64,000 nt of DNA from Botryotinia globosa (taxonomy: Eukaryota; Ascomycota; Leotiomycetes; Helotiales; Sclerotiniaceae), in contig RCSZ01000009.1 of NCBI GenBank assembly GCA_014898425.1, positions 310,001-374,000 on the forward strand, read 5' to 3'. Below the pieces are notes generated by a model that saw only the letters and a list, made by a program, of their open reading frames with translations, had not been told where the DNA came from and did no database searches. This document shows, piece by piece, positions 44,358-57,040 of the stretch. Position 1 is the stretch's first letter, and each line of letters begins with the position of its first letter. Position numbers and translations under genes: made by a program.

Positions 44358-47300
44358 ACACTTTTACTTCATTCGAGAAACTGGGTTTTGGCGTCGTATC
44401 ATTACGGGTGGAGTTGGGTGTTGGACTCGGAGTCATGCATAGAGTGATATACACATTTGTGGGGCATAATAGCATTCGTGTTTTGTTGCGGTATGGAAGG
44501 GAATGGATTGGTATGTTATGGTATGGTATCATATATATGCCCCAAGGTATCTGATTTGTTGCCAAAGGCCATGCAACATAGGAAAAGCTTAACGACAGAC
44601 GGATCATCTATGAAGATCAAAGTCACATCATATGAACAAGATAGATTAACTGCATGCTTGAGAATACCTGATCATGTTCATGCACCATACTTGTGAAACA
44701 TTGTCTTTCGTCTTGTAATAGATTCTTATCCAGCTGCTGACAGTCTCAGTATGCCTTCAGTTTAGACGATGTCATGTCTAGCGAGGTAGAGTGATCAATC
44801 AACCTCCCAACCTGTACTTTGCAGGTTAATGGCAGTGCTTAGAACTCATTAAATATATATTAATCTTTCTTTCCAGACCTCTTTATACCCCTGAATCTCC
44901 TTCCCTCATAAAAACTCGAATCGCGCGATCAGATCTCCTCACTTTCCCCACTTCATTCGTATATCTATCGATCAACATTCCTTATCAACCAACACCAACA
45001 CATCAATGATCACATCACATCTCATCACATGACATGACATCGCAGCCACATCTCACATTGTTCTTTCAATAGCTGGAGATCTACACACCGCTATATATGA
45101 TCTTATCTCGGCGCACTTAGTACGCTCAGCAGGCTTAACACGAGTAGTCCGGATAATCTCCAGACGCTGCGAGCTCGGTCAACGAGAGGAGTGGGGTTCA
45201 TAGTGTTCCACTTCCCCGCTTGACCCCTCAAGTCCTCTACTCCCCCTCATTTGCATCGGGGGAAGAGGGCTGGTTTTTCTGAACCATGATCGTTATACTT
45301 TCTCTCTAGTACGTCAAGCTTTACATGATGTGGCTTTTGTGATGGATAACGGGATAGACTACCGATGTTCGATCATTACGACCAGTGACGGACTCAGATA
45401 AGGCACAGCTTAGTGGATATTCCGATATCTTCCTCTTATGGTCTCGAACTTCTTATTTTTCGTCTGTTATTCGTTTGGTGATGGGACTAGTGTTCAACAA
45501 TTTTCCACTCGGGCGGATTTACCCCTCAGTAGTTATGCAACAGAAAGATAAGAAGATATTTGTATAATGTTGATAGGTGAGGGGTGAAGGGTTTAGGGGA
45601 TGATCCTGGTGCTTGAGGGGAAGCGAAGATGTCTAGAACCGAAAGGCCGGAATACCCCTCTTGTAGATGTGCAACATTTCTTTCTTTCTGTGTTGATATA
45701 TTCCGTGAGCCTCGTCTGGGAAATGTTGACTACTAAAGCCCCACTCCATTCAGTCAACAACTCATGAAGATTCCTGGCTCTCCGATACCTTTTCTTGAAT
45801 GAGAGTGACTATTCAAGAGGTTCTACTTCTCTTGGGGAGACTAAATAGAAGGCTTGTGTACCGGTACCTACAATCTTCTTGGAAATGAGGAGTCGAGTGA
45901 TGATCCTTTCCCCGTCATGCTTAGTATACAGCATTTAGTGATCTGTCACACTGGCAATACGCATGTCATGCTATCTTCTACTTGGTCAACACTGTTTAAG
46001 TTTCTGCAGCCCGGGTTTCTACAAGCCTGGGCGGGATGTTTTAACGATCCAAAACCTATGTTCGAACTACCTGAGATGTGGACTTCGAGGTTTACTGATA
46101 GATTTATTCTCTATCGCATTAACCCTCCAGGGATATCATGCTACTATCTGGTTATGCAGAGTCAAGTATGATACTTTCTCAGTGATGCCAGCTAGTCAAA
46201 GAGCAGCTTTCAGGAAATTTTAAAGTTTAAATAACATCATATCGTATGCTCCTTTGCTGAAAGCTCTCTCACGATTCAGTCAATCTCAACACTCCAGTCA
46301 TTGAACATGTGATAAGATGATTATCCTATAACCCATCAAGATTCTACTAGGGTCTAGACCTTTTCAGTTCCTCATTTCAAGATGAATAATATTCAGACAT
46401 CAAATAAAGTTATAAGCATGGGCTAAAAACAAGTCAAGAGAGACGTATATAGCAGATATAGGAGAAAAGAGCACGACAAGATAGTTCTTGCCAACGTTTC
46501 TACAAGTCTTGCTTGGCGACCTATACATGACAGTTCATCCCGATCGACATGAAACTAGGCAGAACAGTCTCGAGAATTCTCTTCAACCCCTCTCTTACCC
46601 CTCTTCAGATATGCAACAGGAAAGTTTGTGATGGCGCAATATCCTATCAAGATTTAATCCCATCCTAATGTACAAAGAATAACACCCAGATCCTAAAATT
46701 CCTAAACACATGATTATGCCCAGAATCTCGATTAGCCATACCGACATCGAAGATCTCTCTTGTCATTCTGTAGTGATTTGTCTATTATGCATCACAACAG
46801 ATAGAAACCTCCCAGCTTCTCATGTTTCGAAGATTCCCACCTTTTGATGAGATAGCTTAAGTAGTTAAAGAAAGTGAAAGTGAAAGTGAAAGGAAAAAAG
46901 AGGGAGCTAAAAGTACCGACGAAATATCTTATTCTTGCATAGCAACTTCACATCCATCATCCATCCATCCATCCATATCAAGTGACCGAAGATGCATATC
47001 TGAGATATGGGATAAAAGTAATCATTTTCGAATTACGGTTTCTGCCATCTATTAGTTGATCGGAGCTATTTAGTAGGATTGTAAGTCTAGAGATGTAGAA
47101 AGAATTTTGCTGGATAGGCAGGATTCATTCTATAATCCATCTCAAGATTCTGAAAATACCTAGATATGAGGAGATATACTATGGATAATTTCCATGAAGT
47201 GATATGATATGATATGATGAGATAAGATTGGACTTATTTAATATGCCTGTAGAATCTGTTGGCTTGAAGATGAGAGAGCGTGAATGTAATTCTGAGTCGA

Positions 47301-49368
47301 AGTCTGGAGAAATGAGTTATGTAGAGAAAATCAAGTGTGTGGGTGGATGAGTGTACACAAACTTACGAGATGTTGTCGACATGGTATGTTGCTTCCTCTG
47401 TTTTGGAATATCTAATGAATTCAGATCAATTTTTTCTATTTCAAATTCGAGATGTACGTTTGTGTATACAAAGATGCAGAATTCTTTAGTGAGCGATATC
47501 CAGCATTTTCCTCCTCTTCCTCTCTGTATACTGATCTTTCACTTTTACTAATCAGATAAGAGATCGATTTGATATATCGTAATATATCGTAATATATCAT
47601 GCTAGAATATCATATCATCTCATGAAATGAATACTCTCTAAATACCATGCATCCAACCTCTGCACTTACTTTACTATCTATACCCCTTTCAGATATACAA
47701 CAAAAACATAGAGAAAAACCTCTAGATTTGTAATAACATACCTCTTCCCCCCCAATATCTTTCCATTTTTCTCATATTGAAGTTTAAACTTCCAATCCCC
47801 GGAAACATTACTAGATATTCACAATTATAAATTCCATAAGATATCTAATTTGTTTTGTAAACAAAATATCACATGTGTAACTTATTTATTTCGCATCCCC
47901 ATCATCATCATCTATCTGCTCCTGAGAAAATAAATCAAGTAAGTACCTAAGTAGATCGTCTCATCCCCTCCATCTCATCTCATCTCATCTCATCCGATCC
48001 ATAACACTTCTCTCTGTCTAGGTACCTGTACATACAACAAAATAAAAATACACATCTCCATCCCAGAATAATCCCCATCTCAGCACTCCATCTACATCAT
48101 CCATCCATCTACTTCCAAAAGAGTCAAACTCCTACCGTCGAATAAGCGAAGGATTCGCATCATGTGTGTGTGAGATGCAGATGCTCCTTTTCTTTTTTCT
48201 CTGGTACATGATCTAGCTATACCATAGAAAAGCCAAGCTAGGAGTTTACGATATCCGATCATATCTTATTCACATTCTCATCTCCACCCCAACAAGTTAC
48301 AACCCTCATCATCTATCCACAATCTCTCAAGCGACCTAGAACCTTCCTTCCTTTCCTTTCCTTGCTGCGCTTCCCCCCTTCCCTATCCACCCTCACCCGC
48401 AATCCCAAGAAAGAAGATTTCTACCCATCTACTACCCATCTACAGATACCAACTCACAAGCTCCAAACCAACCCCCAAAACGACTCCTACAAAATCCATC
48501 TCGGGAAATCTAATTACTTACTTACTGTAATACATACACAATAGCCATTAATGAAGCCACTTGACTTATCCAGGAGTGTATGGAAAGAAAATTATCTAAT
48601 TATAGTTCTCCTATCCATTCACTCTTTTCGAAATATATACACAGCTCGCCTATCTCCTATTAATGCCCCGTCTCCTCACTCACACTCACTCACACTCTCA
48701 AATCTCAAATCTCAAATGCCCAATCAACAATCAACACACTCCCTCTACCCGCCGCAGCAAAACAATACTATACCATACTACACCATAGTAACAACACCAT
48801 ACAATAGACGGCAAGGTTTTCCCAAAAGAAATATAATGAATCACTCGATAAATTCTGCAGATAATAATGATTGATATATGATGTGGAATTGAATTCCTTC
48901 GATACCCAATTACCTTGTATATCATCAGCACGATGATACACCACATACAAGTCACTTCACTCCGATATCAAGGATTCACAAAAAAGATAACAAAATCAGA
49001 AAGCAAATAGATAGAGAGGTAGGTAGAAAGGTGTCTTAACATTCAATTAAAAAAAACCTCGTAACATCGAATCCTCCACCACGAGATCCTCCAAATGCCC
49101 CATCCTTCACCTTCAGCAAAAGCAAAAGACAACTCAGAGCAAAGCAAGCAAGCAAGAAAGTAAGAGTCAGACACCAAAACCAAATCAAACCACGAACTAC
49201 CCAACTATCTCGGTAGCAGAAAGAATAAAAAAATCATAACGTCATCAAGGATCTCTAGCTCTAGCTAAGCGTAGCGAGCGAGTCCCCCCCTTCCATCTAT
49301 ATCCATCTATCAATCAATCAATCGCTCCATCAAATCAAAATTTCCTTACTTCTCACATGTGAAAAAAC
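44358..49368. other. 5-kb region without recognisable genes
   Basis: No conserved protein. The longest frames are about 107 codons and lack any family signature. A diverged short motif recurs four times (listed separately). Other content: GTGAAA triplet repeat at about 46873-46891, CATCCATCCATCC at 46951-46973, ATATGATATGATATGAT at about 47202, CATCTCATCTCATC at about 47970, and CCTTTCCTTTCC at about 48348. A poorly explained segment at 45110-45300 is more GC-rich (GGCGCACTTAGTACGCTCAG..CTCCCCCTCATTTGCATCGGGGG) but fits no tRNA or RNA model I know. Could hold long non-coding RNA or tiny genes. Confidence 0.5.
45520..47707 (+). repeat. Four dispersed copies of a TACCCCT..ATGCAACA motif
   Basis: Copies at about 45520-45543, 45653-45676, 46596-46619 and 47681-47704. 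Each has TACCCCT, then a CTTCAG-like spacer, then ATATGCAACA or a close variant, all on the plus strand. Copies 3 and 4 are the most alike. They may be remains of an old repeated unit. Confidence 0.55.
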
Positions 49369-50100
49369 CTAAACGGCGACTTTCTTCTCTCCCCACACAT
49401 CCTCACGAAGACTCATCCACAACTCTTTCAAAACACTCTGCTCACTATCTCTTCCTACAAATCTCTCTCTCATCTCCTCTCCTCTCTTTCTCACTCCCTC
49501 AACCCACTGTCCCAAATCCACCGCACTCTCCGCCTCGTTACCCACCATCTCCGTTAACACATTAACCTGTGCAACGACCTCTTCCGGCTGCGCACTCACG
49601 ATATGGACTTCCTGTTTAGGGATCGCGGTATCGATTGATTCCTTGATTGGTTGAGAGGCATAGTAGTTATCAGGAAGAATGGGAACGCGGACGGTAAATG
49701 CATTGAGAGGTTCTTCAACGGGAAGACGAGGAAGAACGAGATAGTCGAGAGTGGAAGGGGAAGCGACGGGACGAGCGGCGCTGGTGCGAAATCCTTGCAT
49801 GAGACGGATGGTTTTGATAGAGGGGGGAGCTGGGCGATGGGTCGTGGTGATTGTACGTTCATGGGAGAGGTTGGAGATGAGCTGATTGATGAGATGAATG
49901 TTTAGTTTTGGGGGTTTTACTTTGGGCTTAATTTTATCGAGGAAGAGATAGGGAGGAATTGAGATGGATATACATACATCGGTTTTGATAGCACTCTTAG
50001 TTTTCAATTGTGCACTAGGACTTGCGACAGTCGAAGTAGTACTCATATATTTCTTCAACACAAGTGTGAATTTTGTAACGGGGGGAGTAACTCGAGACAT
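49369..50100 (-). CDS. Hypothetical protein with possible mitochondrial presequence
   Basis: Not recognised. A single open frame of 243 codons. The segment from Met101 (start at 49800) looks like a mitochondrial presequence followed by a mature start: MQGFRTSAARPVASPSTLDY followed by LVLPRL. The remainder is acidic, helix-prone and without known motif, ending KELWMSLREDVWGEKKVAV. The first 100 codons are basic and Ser/Thr-rich. They contain an in-frame candidate intron (donor GTATGT at 49977, acceptor CAG before 49881, 96 nt, no stop), so the frame may be longer or shorter than the real protein. Possible starts are 50100 or 49800. Real gene status is supported by length, sense-strand codon pattern and the lack of simple repeat. 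Confidence 0.55.
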   Translation of the reverse strand: MSRVTPPVTKFTLVLKKYMSTTSTVASPSAQLKTKSAIKTDVCISISIPPYLFLDKIKPKVKPPKLNIHLINQLISNLSHERTITTTHRPAPPSIKTIRLMQGFRTSAARPVASPSTLDYLVLPRLPVEEPLNAFTVRVPILPDNYYASQPIKESIDTAIPKQEVHIVSAQPEEVVAQVNVLTEMVGNEAESAVDLGQWVEGVRKRGEEMRERFVGRDSEQSVLKELWMSLREDVWGEKKVAV

Positions 50101-50680
50101 ATTGATGAGATGAGGTGAGATGAGATGAGATAAATTGACGATTATAACTTGATGAATTGGGGTTTTGGTAAGTCGGAGTGAAGATATAGAAGAGCTGAAA
50201 GTCCGTCGTATGTATATCGATAGACAAATGCGGAGTATCGGCAGATAAGATGATCAAAGTGTGGCTACACAAGGAATCTTGAGTGCGTTTGTTTGCTGGA
50301 ACGTGGATTTATATGTATAACTATGGTGGAAGATGCAGATGAAGATGCAGATGCTTATAGGATTGGAATACGAGAGGGAATACAATGACTCGAGAATGAA
50401 TATCAGGAGACGAGTAGGTGGATAGGATAGACAATATAAAGGCAAGATATCAGAGTTCAATTGAGGAAGAGGAAGAGAGTAAGGGTAAGGGTAAGAGTAA
50501 GAAGAGAAAGATAAAGAGGAAGAGTAAGAGAAAGAGAAAAAGAGTCATGAGATAGCTACCTACACCGTCTTTGTCCTTTATACTTTTACATTGTCCATAC
50601 ATTTTAACCTTACATGCCAATACCGACACCTTTCATTCCACGGACGGCGGTACTTGAGACGAATACTTCCTATTATGGAA

Positions 50681-50770
50681 ATGGATATGAATATGGATAT
50701 GAATATGGATATGAATATGGATATGGATATGGATATGGATCTCATAATCATAATCATAATCATAATCATA
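50681..50770. repeat. 12-bp ATGGATATGAAT array merging into TCATAA repeats
   Basis: Four copies of the 12-bp unit, then ATGGAT repeats, then (TCATAA)n. Repeat only; frames through it are spurious. Confidence 0.9.
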
Positions 50771-51024
50771 TCAAAACTGTTGAGCTTAGTTATCAAACCC
50801 ACCTTCCACTTCCCCTTCCCCTTCCCCTTCCCCCTTCCCCCCATTCAAGATTCGGAGCCTGGTACCGGTACGACATAAGTTGCAATACGAATGAATCGAC
50901 GACAAGCTGAATCAAATTCCAATCTCAGTCGCACACACGTGGAGTCTCATTTAGCCATTTAGCCATTATTACCATTGTCTAAACTTTAATTGATGTGCAA
51001 GACTATGTATGTCCTGACTACATA

Positions 51025-51096
51025 TAGACTACGTACGCACTACATAGACTACTGTACATATAGACTACGTACGCACTACATAGACTACTGTACATA
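51025..51096. repeat. Perfect 36-bp direct tandem duplication
   Basis: Copies 51025-51060 and 51061-51096 are identical (beginning TAGACTACGTACGCACTACA). A TACAGACTACA tail continues to about 51118. The identity points to a recent duplication. Confidence 0.94.
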
Positions 51097-51370
51097 CAGA
51101 CTACATACAGACTACATACGACGGAAGTATATTTGATTCGATATGCCCTCTCGCCCCAGTCAAAACATATACAAGAAGGTTACATCCCATTGTTTCCCCG
51201 ATGGGATGGTGACAAAGTTATGGAGTACAAGTCGAGTCGTAAGTCGTCAGTCGCCAGTCACAAGTTTCAACCATCCATTCTTCCATACATGGATGAAGCT
51301 CAAGAAACCAAGTACTCATTACCCAGCTAACCCTCGAGCTTCCCTCTCAAGACATTTCCATCCCAATATC

Positions 51371-51470
51371 TAACCTTCTAATCTTCTAACCTTCTAATCT
51401 TTCAACCTTCTAAGTTAGAAGGTTAGAAGTTCTAACCTTCTAACCTTTCAACCTTCTAACCTTCTAACCT
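51371..51470. repeat. AACCTTCT 8-bp array with an internal inversion
   Basis: About ten copies of AACCTTCT or one-base variants, interrupted at about 51409-51430 by the same unit in reverse complement (AGAAGGTTAGAAG). The flip gives an inverted repeat able to form a hairpin. Confidence 0.9.
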
Positions 51471-52189
51471 CTCCACCGTCCAAACCCCATCCCTCAATCA
51501 CCTCTCCGTCCGTGTCCATCAAAGTGACATGGCTAGCCCAGTATAAACATCGACTCTTCCCTCAAAATAGTAAGAAGCAGTGGAGAAGAGATCACCCAAT
51601 ACCCAATAAAAAAGTGGATATACAATCCTTAGCATCTCTATACCGCTTCCAAGCACCACCGGTGACCGTGGACACCAAACCACATTCTCTTAAACCTAGG
51701 TATGGATGTATATATTTATTTATAAATGGACGATCCGATTCATTGAGGAATTTTGTTGAGAACTGGACTTTTATTTCGTCTACCTTGCGAGCTATGTTGT
51801 GCTATGTTGTGTTGTGTTATGTTATGTTATGTTATGCTATGCTATCACTTTCATCACCGCCTTCTTAGTCCTCACACAGTGTACAGAGTACAGAGTACAC
51901 ATCAACGATCAACAAAAGGGGGCACGGGTGGAGAAACGGCGTAGATCAGATCACAGTGTACGAAGAAGTATGTAAATCTTGGTGATCTTTGGGGACTTGT
52001 GAATCGACATGATTGGAAATCCAATTGTACAGCTGGAGAGTAGAGATAGGGGGCTGAGATTGGTGGTCACTGGTCTGGAATACTGAAGTCTGGGGAAATG
52101 TAATCCTTTGGTCCCGGCCGGGAAGGGAGAAGCGGTGGTTGATACTTGAGAGTGCTTGCTTACTTGGTGCTTATTGTTTGTTTGAGTGC

Positions 52190-52410
52190 TGTATGTATAT
52201 ATGTATATTGTATCTATATGTATGTATATATGTATATTGTATTTATGTATGTATGTTGTATATATGTATATATATATGTTGTATTGATGTATGTGTATAT
52301 ATGTATGTATGTATATATATATGTATATTGTATCTATATATGTATATTATATCTATGTATATTGTATCTATATATGTATATTATATCTATGTATATATAT
52401 ATATATATAT
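52190..52410. repeat. TATGTATATTGTATC-type AT/GT repeat block
   Basis: Many imperfect copies of TATGTATAT, TTGTATCTATA and similar units, ending in (TA)n at 52391-52410. All three frames stay open, giving false Tyr/Ile/Cys-rich frames. Confidence 0.9.
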
Positions 52411-53370
52411 TATCTAATCTGTACCGTTATTAAGGATTTGGTTTCAATCAAAAGACATATATATACACACCACGTATCAAACAAAAAAGAAAGAAATTTA
52501 AAAACGAAACGAAACTTGTCACCGTGTAGAACTATAATGCTATACCTAAAGGTAATTGCATTGCCTCGAAAAAGCAGATAGACAGGTAGATAGATGAGAA
52601 CCCATTTCCAAACCATACTCTATAAGTTTCATCAGAATCCCGATACTTCATTTGTATATCATATACATTTACCGGCCCCGAGTTACACACTACACAATAC
52701 TATACAAGTTTACAATAGAGTATTATACATACATATATGTATCAAAGTATAAACTCTCCGTCTCCCAAGCCACCCAGCTTAGACCAAACCCTCAATTCCC
52801 TCCACCTTCCAACTACCAAGCTACCTACCTACCTATCTCTACTTTCCCACCAGCCTTGTCTCATCCATTCATACCATCCATACCATCCATACAATCCCAA
52901 TCATACCAACCATATTACTACAACAATACACAATCCAATACCATCCAACACCATCCAACACCACCCAAGTCCCCCTCGCCCCTCCAAGCGCAACCCAGCC
53001 AACCCAGCAGTCTCCTCCAAAACCTCCATTCCACTCCATTCCCCGAACTCAAACCCAAAACCCAAACCCCAAACCCAGATTCACGCACCACCAGCCTCAC
53101 AAAATACAACCAAATACACCCAAACCAAACCCAACCAACCCAACCCACTAACCCCCTTCAATCTCAACCTCACCTCAACCTCCATCTCCACCTCTACTTC
53201 TCAAGACTCAAAACATACAAACTCACAAATGTACAAACTCACAAATATACAAACTCACAAACTCACAAATAATTCAGTAATAAAGCGAGAAGCTAAGATT
53301 CTATCTGATTCATACACTAACTACCTAACTATCTAACCAAACAACTCTAATTATATTTCCTATTCCAATT

Positions 53371-53584
53371 CTCTTCCTCTCTCCTCTCTCTCCTCTCTCT
53401 CCTCTCTCTCCTCTCTCTCCTCTCTCTCCTCTCTCTCCTCTCTCTCCTCTCCTCTCTCTCCTCTCCTCTCCTCTCTCTCCTCTCCTCTCTCTCCTCTCCT
53501 CTCTCTCCTCTCTCTCCTCTCTCTCCTCTCTCTCCTCTCTCTCCTCTCCTCTCCTCTCCTCTCCTCTCCTCTCCTCTCCTCTCC
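53371..53584. repeat. 214-bp homopyrimidine tract, CTCTCTCCT units
   Basis: All C/T on the plus strand across more than 200 bp, made of CTCTCTCCT and CTCTCCT units. A long polypurine minus strand with mirror symmetry could form a triplex. Arg/Glu frames on the minus strand are artefacts. Confidence 0.96.
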
Positions 53585-54584
53585 CATCTCCCCACTCCCC
53601 ACTCCCCAAGCCAAACAATCGAATTTCTAAAACCTCAATTATCCATATCCATATCCATATCCATTTCATCCCTCCATTCAAAACCCAACACCACACACTC
53701 ACTGACCTTCCCTAACAACTTACCCTAACAACCTACCCCCAAAACCTTCACCTTCACCTTACCAATACCTCACAATCTCCCTTAGCACCTTAGCACCTTG
53801 GCATCTTCCTTTCTATTCTTGGTATCGATACCTATTGATATGCATAGTACATCTTGGACATATGATCAACATGCAATATTACATAGCGATCTTAATTAAT
53901 CAAGTGGGCCACATCAGACGGAAAGACAGACCTCCTGAAATGTTTCTGGAACATGTCAATATCAAAATCAATATCATGGCGGGGAAGAAAAAAAACGAAA
54001 AAACGAAAAGCAAAGACGAAAATAATAAGAACAACATCCAAACGCAACATTCAAAAACAACATTGAACACCTCCTCAAAAAGATCAAAGACACGGAAAAC
54101 AAGATTCTAAAGTTTTTTGTTGTTGTTATTATTCTTCTCATCCGTAAAACGGACATGGTGATAAGATCTCTTTTTGCGTTGAAAAGGGTGTCCCTAAGTA
54201 AAAAGTTATGCACTTGTTCTCGCTCCTGCTCCCACTCCAGATCCTGACTCTTAATGCATCAGTGACACCACCCAAAGCTTCTTGCATAAGCTTCAACTCA
54301 CTTCACTTATATTTAACTGCCCCACAATAGTAGATCTGCCCATTGTAAACGCCGCGCTATGCTAAATTCGCATCACAATTATATTCTCCTCTCCACTTCC
54401 AGACGCTTGATTCGAGGCATTCCTCGATCGATCCGGGGATTAGTCTTTTACCGTCTCTGCCATATTTAGATGTCTTTTACATCTCGCTATTGGCCTTCAC
54501 GCCATCGCGTCGTCTCATAAATGACCGAGGTATCCAGCCCCGACACATGAAATATAGTATCTCATTGCCTTCTTCAATCATTCT

Positions 54585-56073
54585 TCAATCAATCTTCCAA
54601 TGCCCAGTGAGAGATCCATCCATATCTTCCTTGGCTAAATATAGCTCCAGAGCATAAAGAGCCATGGTTGCTGAAACATTAATCCAACGCCATATATTAC
54701 CACCAGTATTACCACCCTGCATCATCCACCATTCACCCATATTTCCCTCAGAAGTGACAGAAGAGAAATGTTGCATCAATAAGCTAGTATAAACAGCTAT
54801 CAAAATTGAGGGACTAAACCAGCTTAGTAGTCCTAAGATTTTACCCTCTCCTTCGCTCTCGTCAAGACCTATATCCTGAGACAGAGCTCCAACTCCAGAC
54901 TCTCGTATCGCTGGTATAATCCGAGTGGCTGCATAGAATACAAAAACCCGAAATGCAAGCGATATAATGATCGAGGGAGTGATTGTCTGGAAGGCTGCGT
55001 ATAGAAAGTAAAAGCTTGAATGGACGAAAGATGGCATTGTTGATAAAACACTCAAGAGAGTGGAGTAAGAAGCCATGATAATAGGAGGAAATGGTGGAAA
55101 ATCGGGTTGAACGGGTGCTTGGGGGATCTCATCCGTCGCCGATGGAAGGTAGTCGGTGAATATTTGATATATGCAAAGTGTGCAATAAGCGAAAAGTAGG
55201 GAGCTCTCCACTGGATTGCCTCTACCACTTCCGATACCCCATGCACATAAAAAGACTGCACAAGTCATAGTGATGCCTATAAGTGTAGCATCAACGTTGC
55301 TGATCTGGGGGAACCCCGTGATACGGAGTAAGAAATAAACAGCACTTGAAATAATTGAGGCTGATAGCACAAGGAGCCCAATCTAAACGTTTCGGTAAGC
55401 TTAAGTACTCAATTGAGAATTCGAAACGTACCATCCATGAATCACTTCTGCGATTTACAAGGTATCTTGTAATTTGACCCGCTGCTTGGATGACCAAAAG
55501 AGAGCAAAATCCTTCTGCCATTTGAAATCTGTCATATGGTTAGTTTTGTAAAAGAATCTAGAGTGTTCCTCTAGTATAGAGTGGCTCTTCAACTGGCAAG
55601 ATAGTTTCTTCGGAGTCGATAAAAACACTACGCAAAGAGTAGCCATCTACTTACAACGGCGTTGAATATCGTAGCACTTTATCCCATGTTCCAACTGTCA
55701 ACATTTCGAGAAGACCTCCATAGCCAAAAACCCATTCTTTTAATTCCTTATCTTTCGCACGCTTGCCATCAAAGGTCCTAGCAACCCAGCCTCCATCACT
55801 ATCTGCATCCACTGCAAATCGATTCATACTCCATATTAACAGCCCTGGGAGTATTATCCACTGCGACCACCCAATAAGTTGTATTAATGCCCATCGTATC
55901 CTGGAATTATCAGGCGTCGTTAATTTCAACGTCGAATAGAATAGGTAGAACTCGAAAAGGGCGAGGGAAAATGCCAGCCCGCATTCTCGACCTCCAACAT
56001 CGAAGGCTATAGGTATGGAGAGAATTATCGACAGGAGGAAAGTCGCAGAGGAAAGAGCTCGGAATAACCACAT
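54585..56073 (-). CDS. ICE2: ICE2-family ER membrane protein
   Basis: Multi-spanning endoplasmic-reticulum protein; the yeast homologue is linked to ER inheritance, ER membrane growth and lipid metabolism. Three exons: 55655-56073, 55432-55528 and 54585-55382, giving 437 aa, close to the family size. About ten hydrophobic segments are visible, beginning MWLFRALSSATFLLSIILSI and including SASIISSAVYFLLRITGF, GITMTCAVFLCAWGIGSG and SATMALYALELYLAKEDMDG. The conserved tail before the stop is GNIWRWINVSATMALYALEL. A signal anchor is likely at the N terminus. Family identification is from the overall pattern plus recalled sequence, so a related polytopic family remains possible. The upstream MYG1 gene is divergent. 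Confidence 0.78.
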
Positions 56074-57040
56074 CGGCGAGAACGACGCCGGCGCGTGCTT
56101 GACAGCGCGCCCAGCTTTAAAGATAATAGAAGTTTCGAACGACCTTTGCCCTGGTAGGCTCTAAAAGTCGCGTTGAACACGCTCGTTTGAAGATGTGTGA
56201 TTTTTGATATCCTAGCTTCTGCCAAACAATGAAATCAATGTTTCGAGAAAGGTACTGAACCTCAAAAAGTACAAGGTCACTCTGATGATGTCTTGGGACC
56301 AATATTGAAATCCCCTTCCTAGATTTCCCTCGTCGCTGTTGTTGCTTGTCGCAGAATGATTTGGCAATTTATGCGTATGTGAATTCTATAGTAAACGGAA
56401 GTACCGAAGGAGAACGGAGTCGGTAATGAAGATGATTAAGTTCTAGACAATTTCCCAGGGAAAATGGACTTTGATAGAAAGGGAGACGATGGTCGCCTTG
56501 ATTGGTAGCTCTACTTGGATCTTAATCCAATGATTGTTCTTGTCGCGTGCGTACAATGACGGGGATCCTCCGATAACAGAATTTGGTCGGATTGTGCCTG
56601 GTTTTCTCGATAGAATCCTGCTGGAAATTGGGCAACTTGACAAGTTGGAAATATGATAGCAAGAGGAGCTTTTGGTAGAATTTGACGGGCAAGTCCTTGT
56701 CACAGAAGATGAACGATCAGATTTTGGGAGAGAAATAATGACAGATATTCCAGTTTATTTGGGAATATTTGTACCAGCAAGGTAAATTTTTGGGAAATGA
56801 AGATCGTGGGTAAATTATTAGAGGATGGGATGACAACGCACGTGTAAAAAAGCTAATGTTTAAGTGGGGATTTGCCAGCTGTTACCGCTCTCATTATCAT
56901 TTTTGTAGATTAGTCTGGACATTTTGGAGGAGTTCAATATTTGACCCCTCCTTCTATTGACTTTTCCAATCACGAACATAAATCATCGTTTTATTACCAG
57001 TACTAGCTATCGATTCTGTATGTTTAGAAATACAATCAAA
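56074..57040. promoter_or_regulatory. Divergent promoter between ICE2 and MYG1
   Basis: 967 bp without a plausible gene. The 60 bp before 57041 are open in frame with MYG1 but have only one extra ATG (57020), giving MFRNTIK before the main start. No recognised binding site. Confidence 0.5.

Larger units (their letters stand above)
50101..54584. other. 4.5-kb repeat-rich intergenic region
   Basis: No gene was found. It holds several tandem repeats (listed separately), a GAAGAGGAAGAG stretch at about 50465-50545, CCCCTTCCCCTTCC at about 50810, and a C/A-rich stretch at 52750-53300. The frames found in it (for example 52652-53336) are low complexity and have no family features. The last 300 bp lie 3' of the minus-strand ICE2 gene. 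Confidence 0.55.

Noticed and set aside
45110..45300. GC-richer segment that could be an RNA gene
   Set aside because: No acceptor stem, T-loop or other known RNA signature could be folded by eye. Left as unexplained sequence.
52139..53336. Tyr/Ile/Cys-rich and Pro/Thr-rich frames up to about 206 codons
   Set aside because: The first are TATG/TGTA repeat translations. The later C/A-rich frames on the plus strand are low-complexity with no family signature.
53325..53702. Arg/Glu repeat frames on the minus strand
   Set aside because: Simple translation of the homopyrimidine tract.
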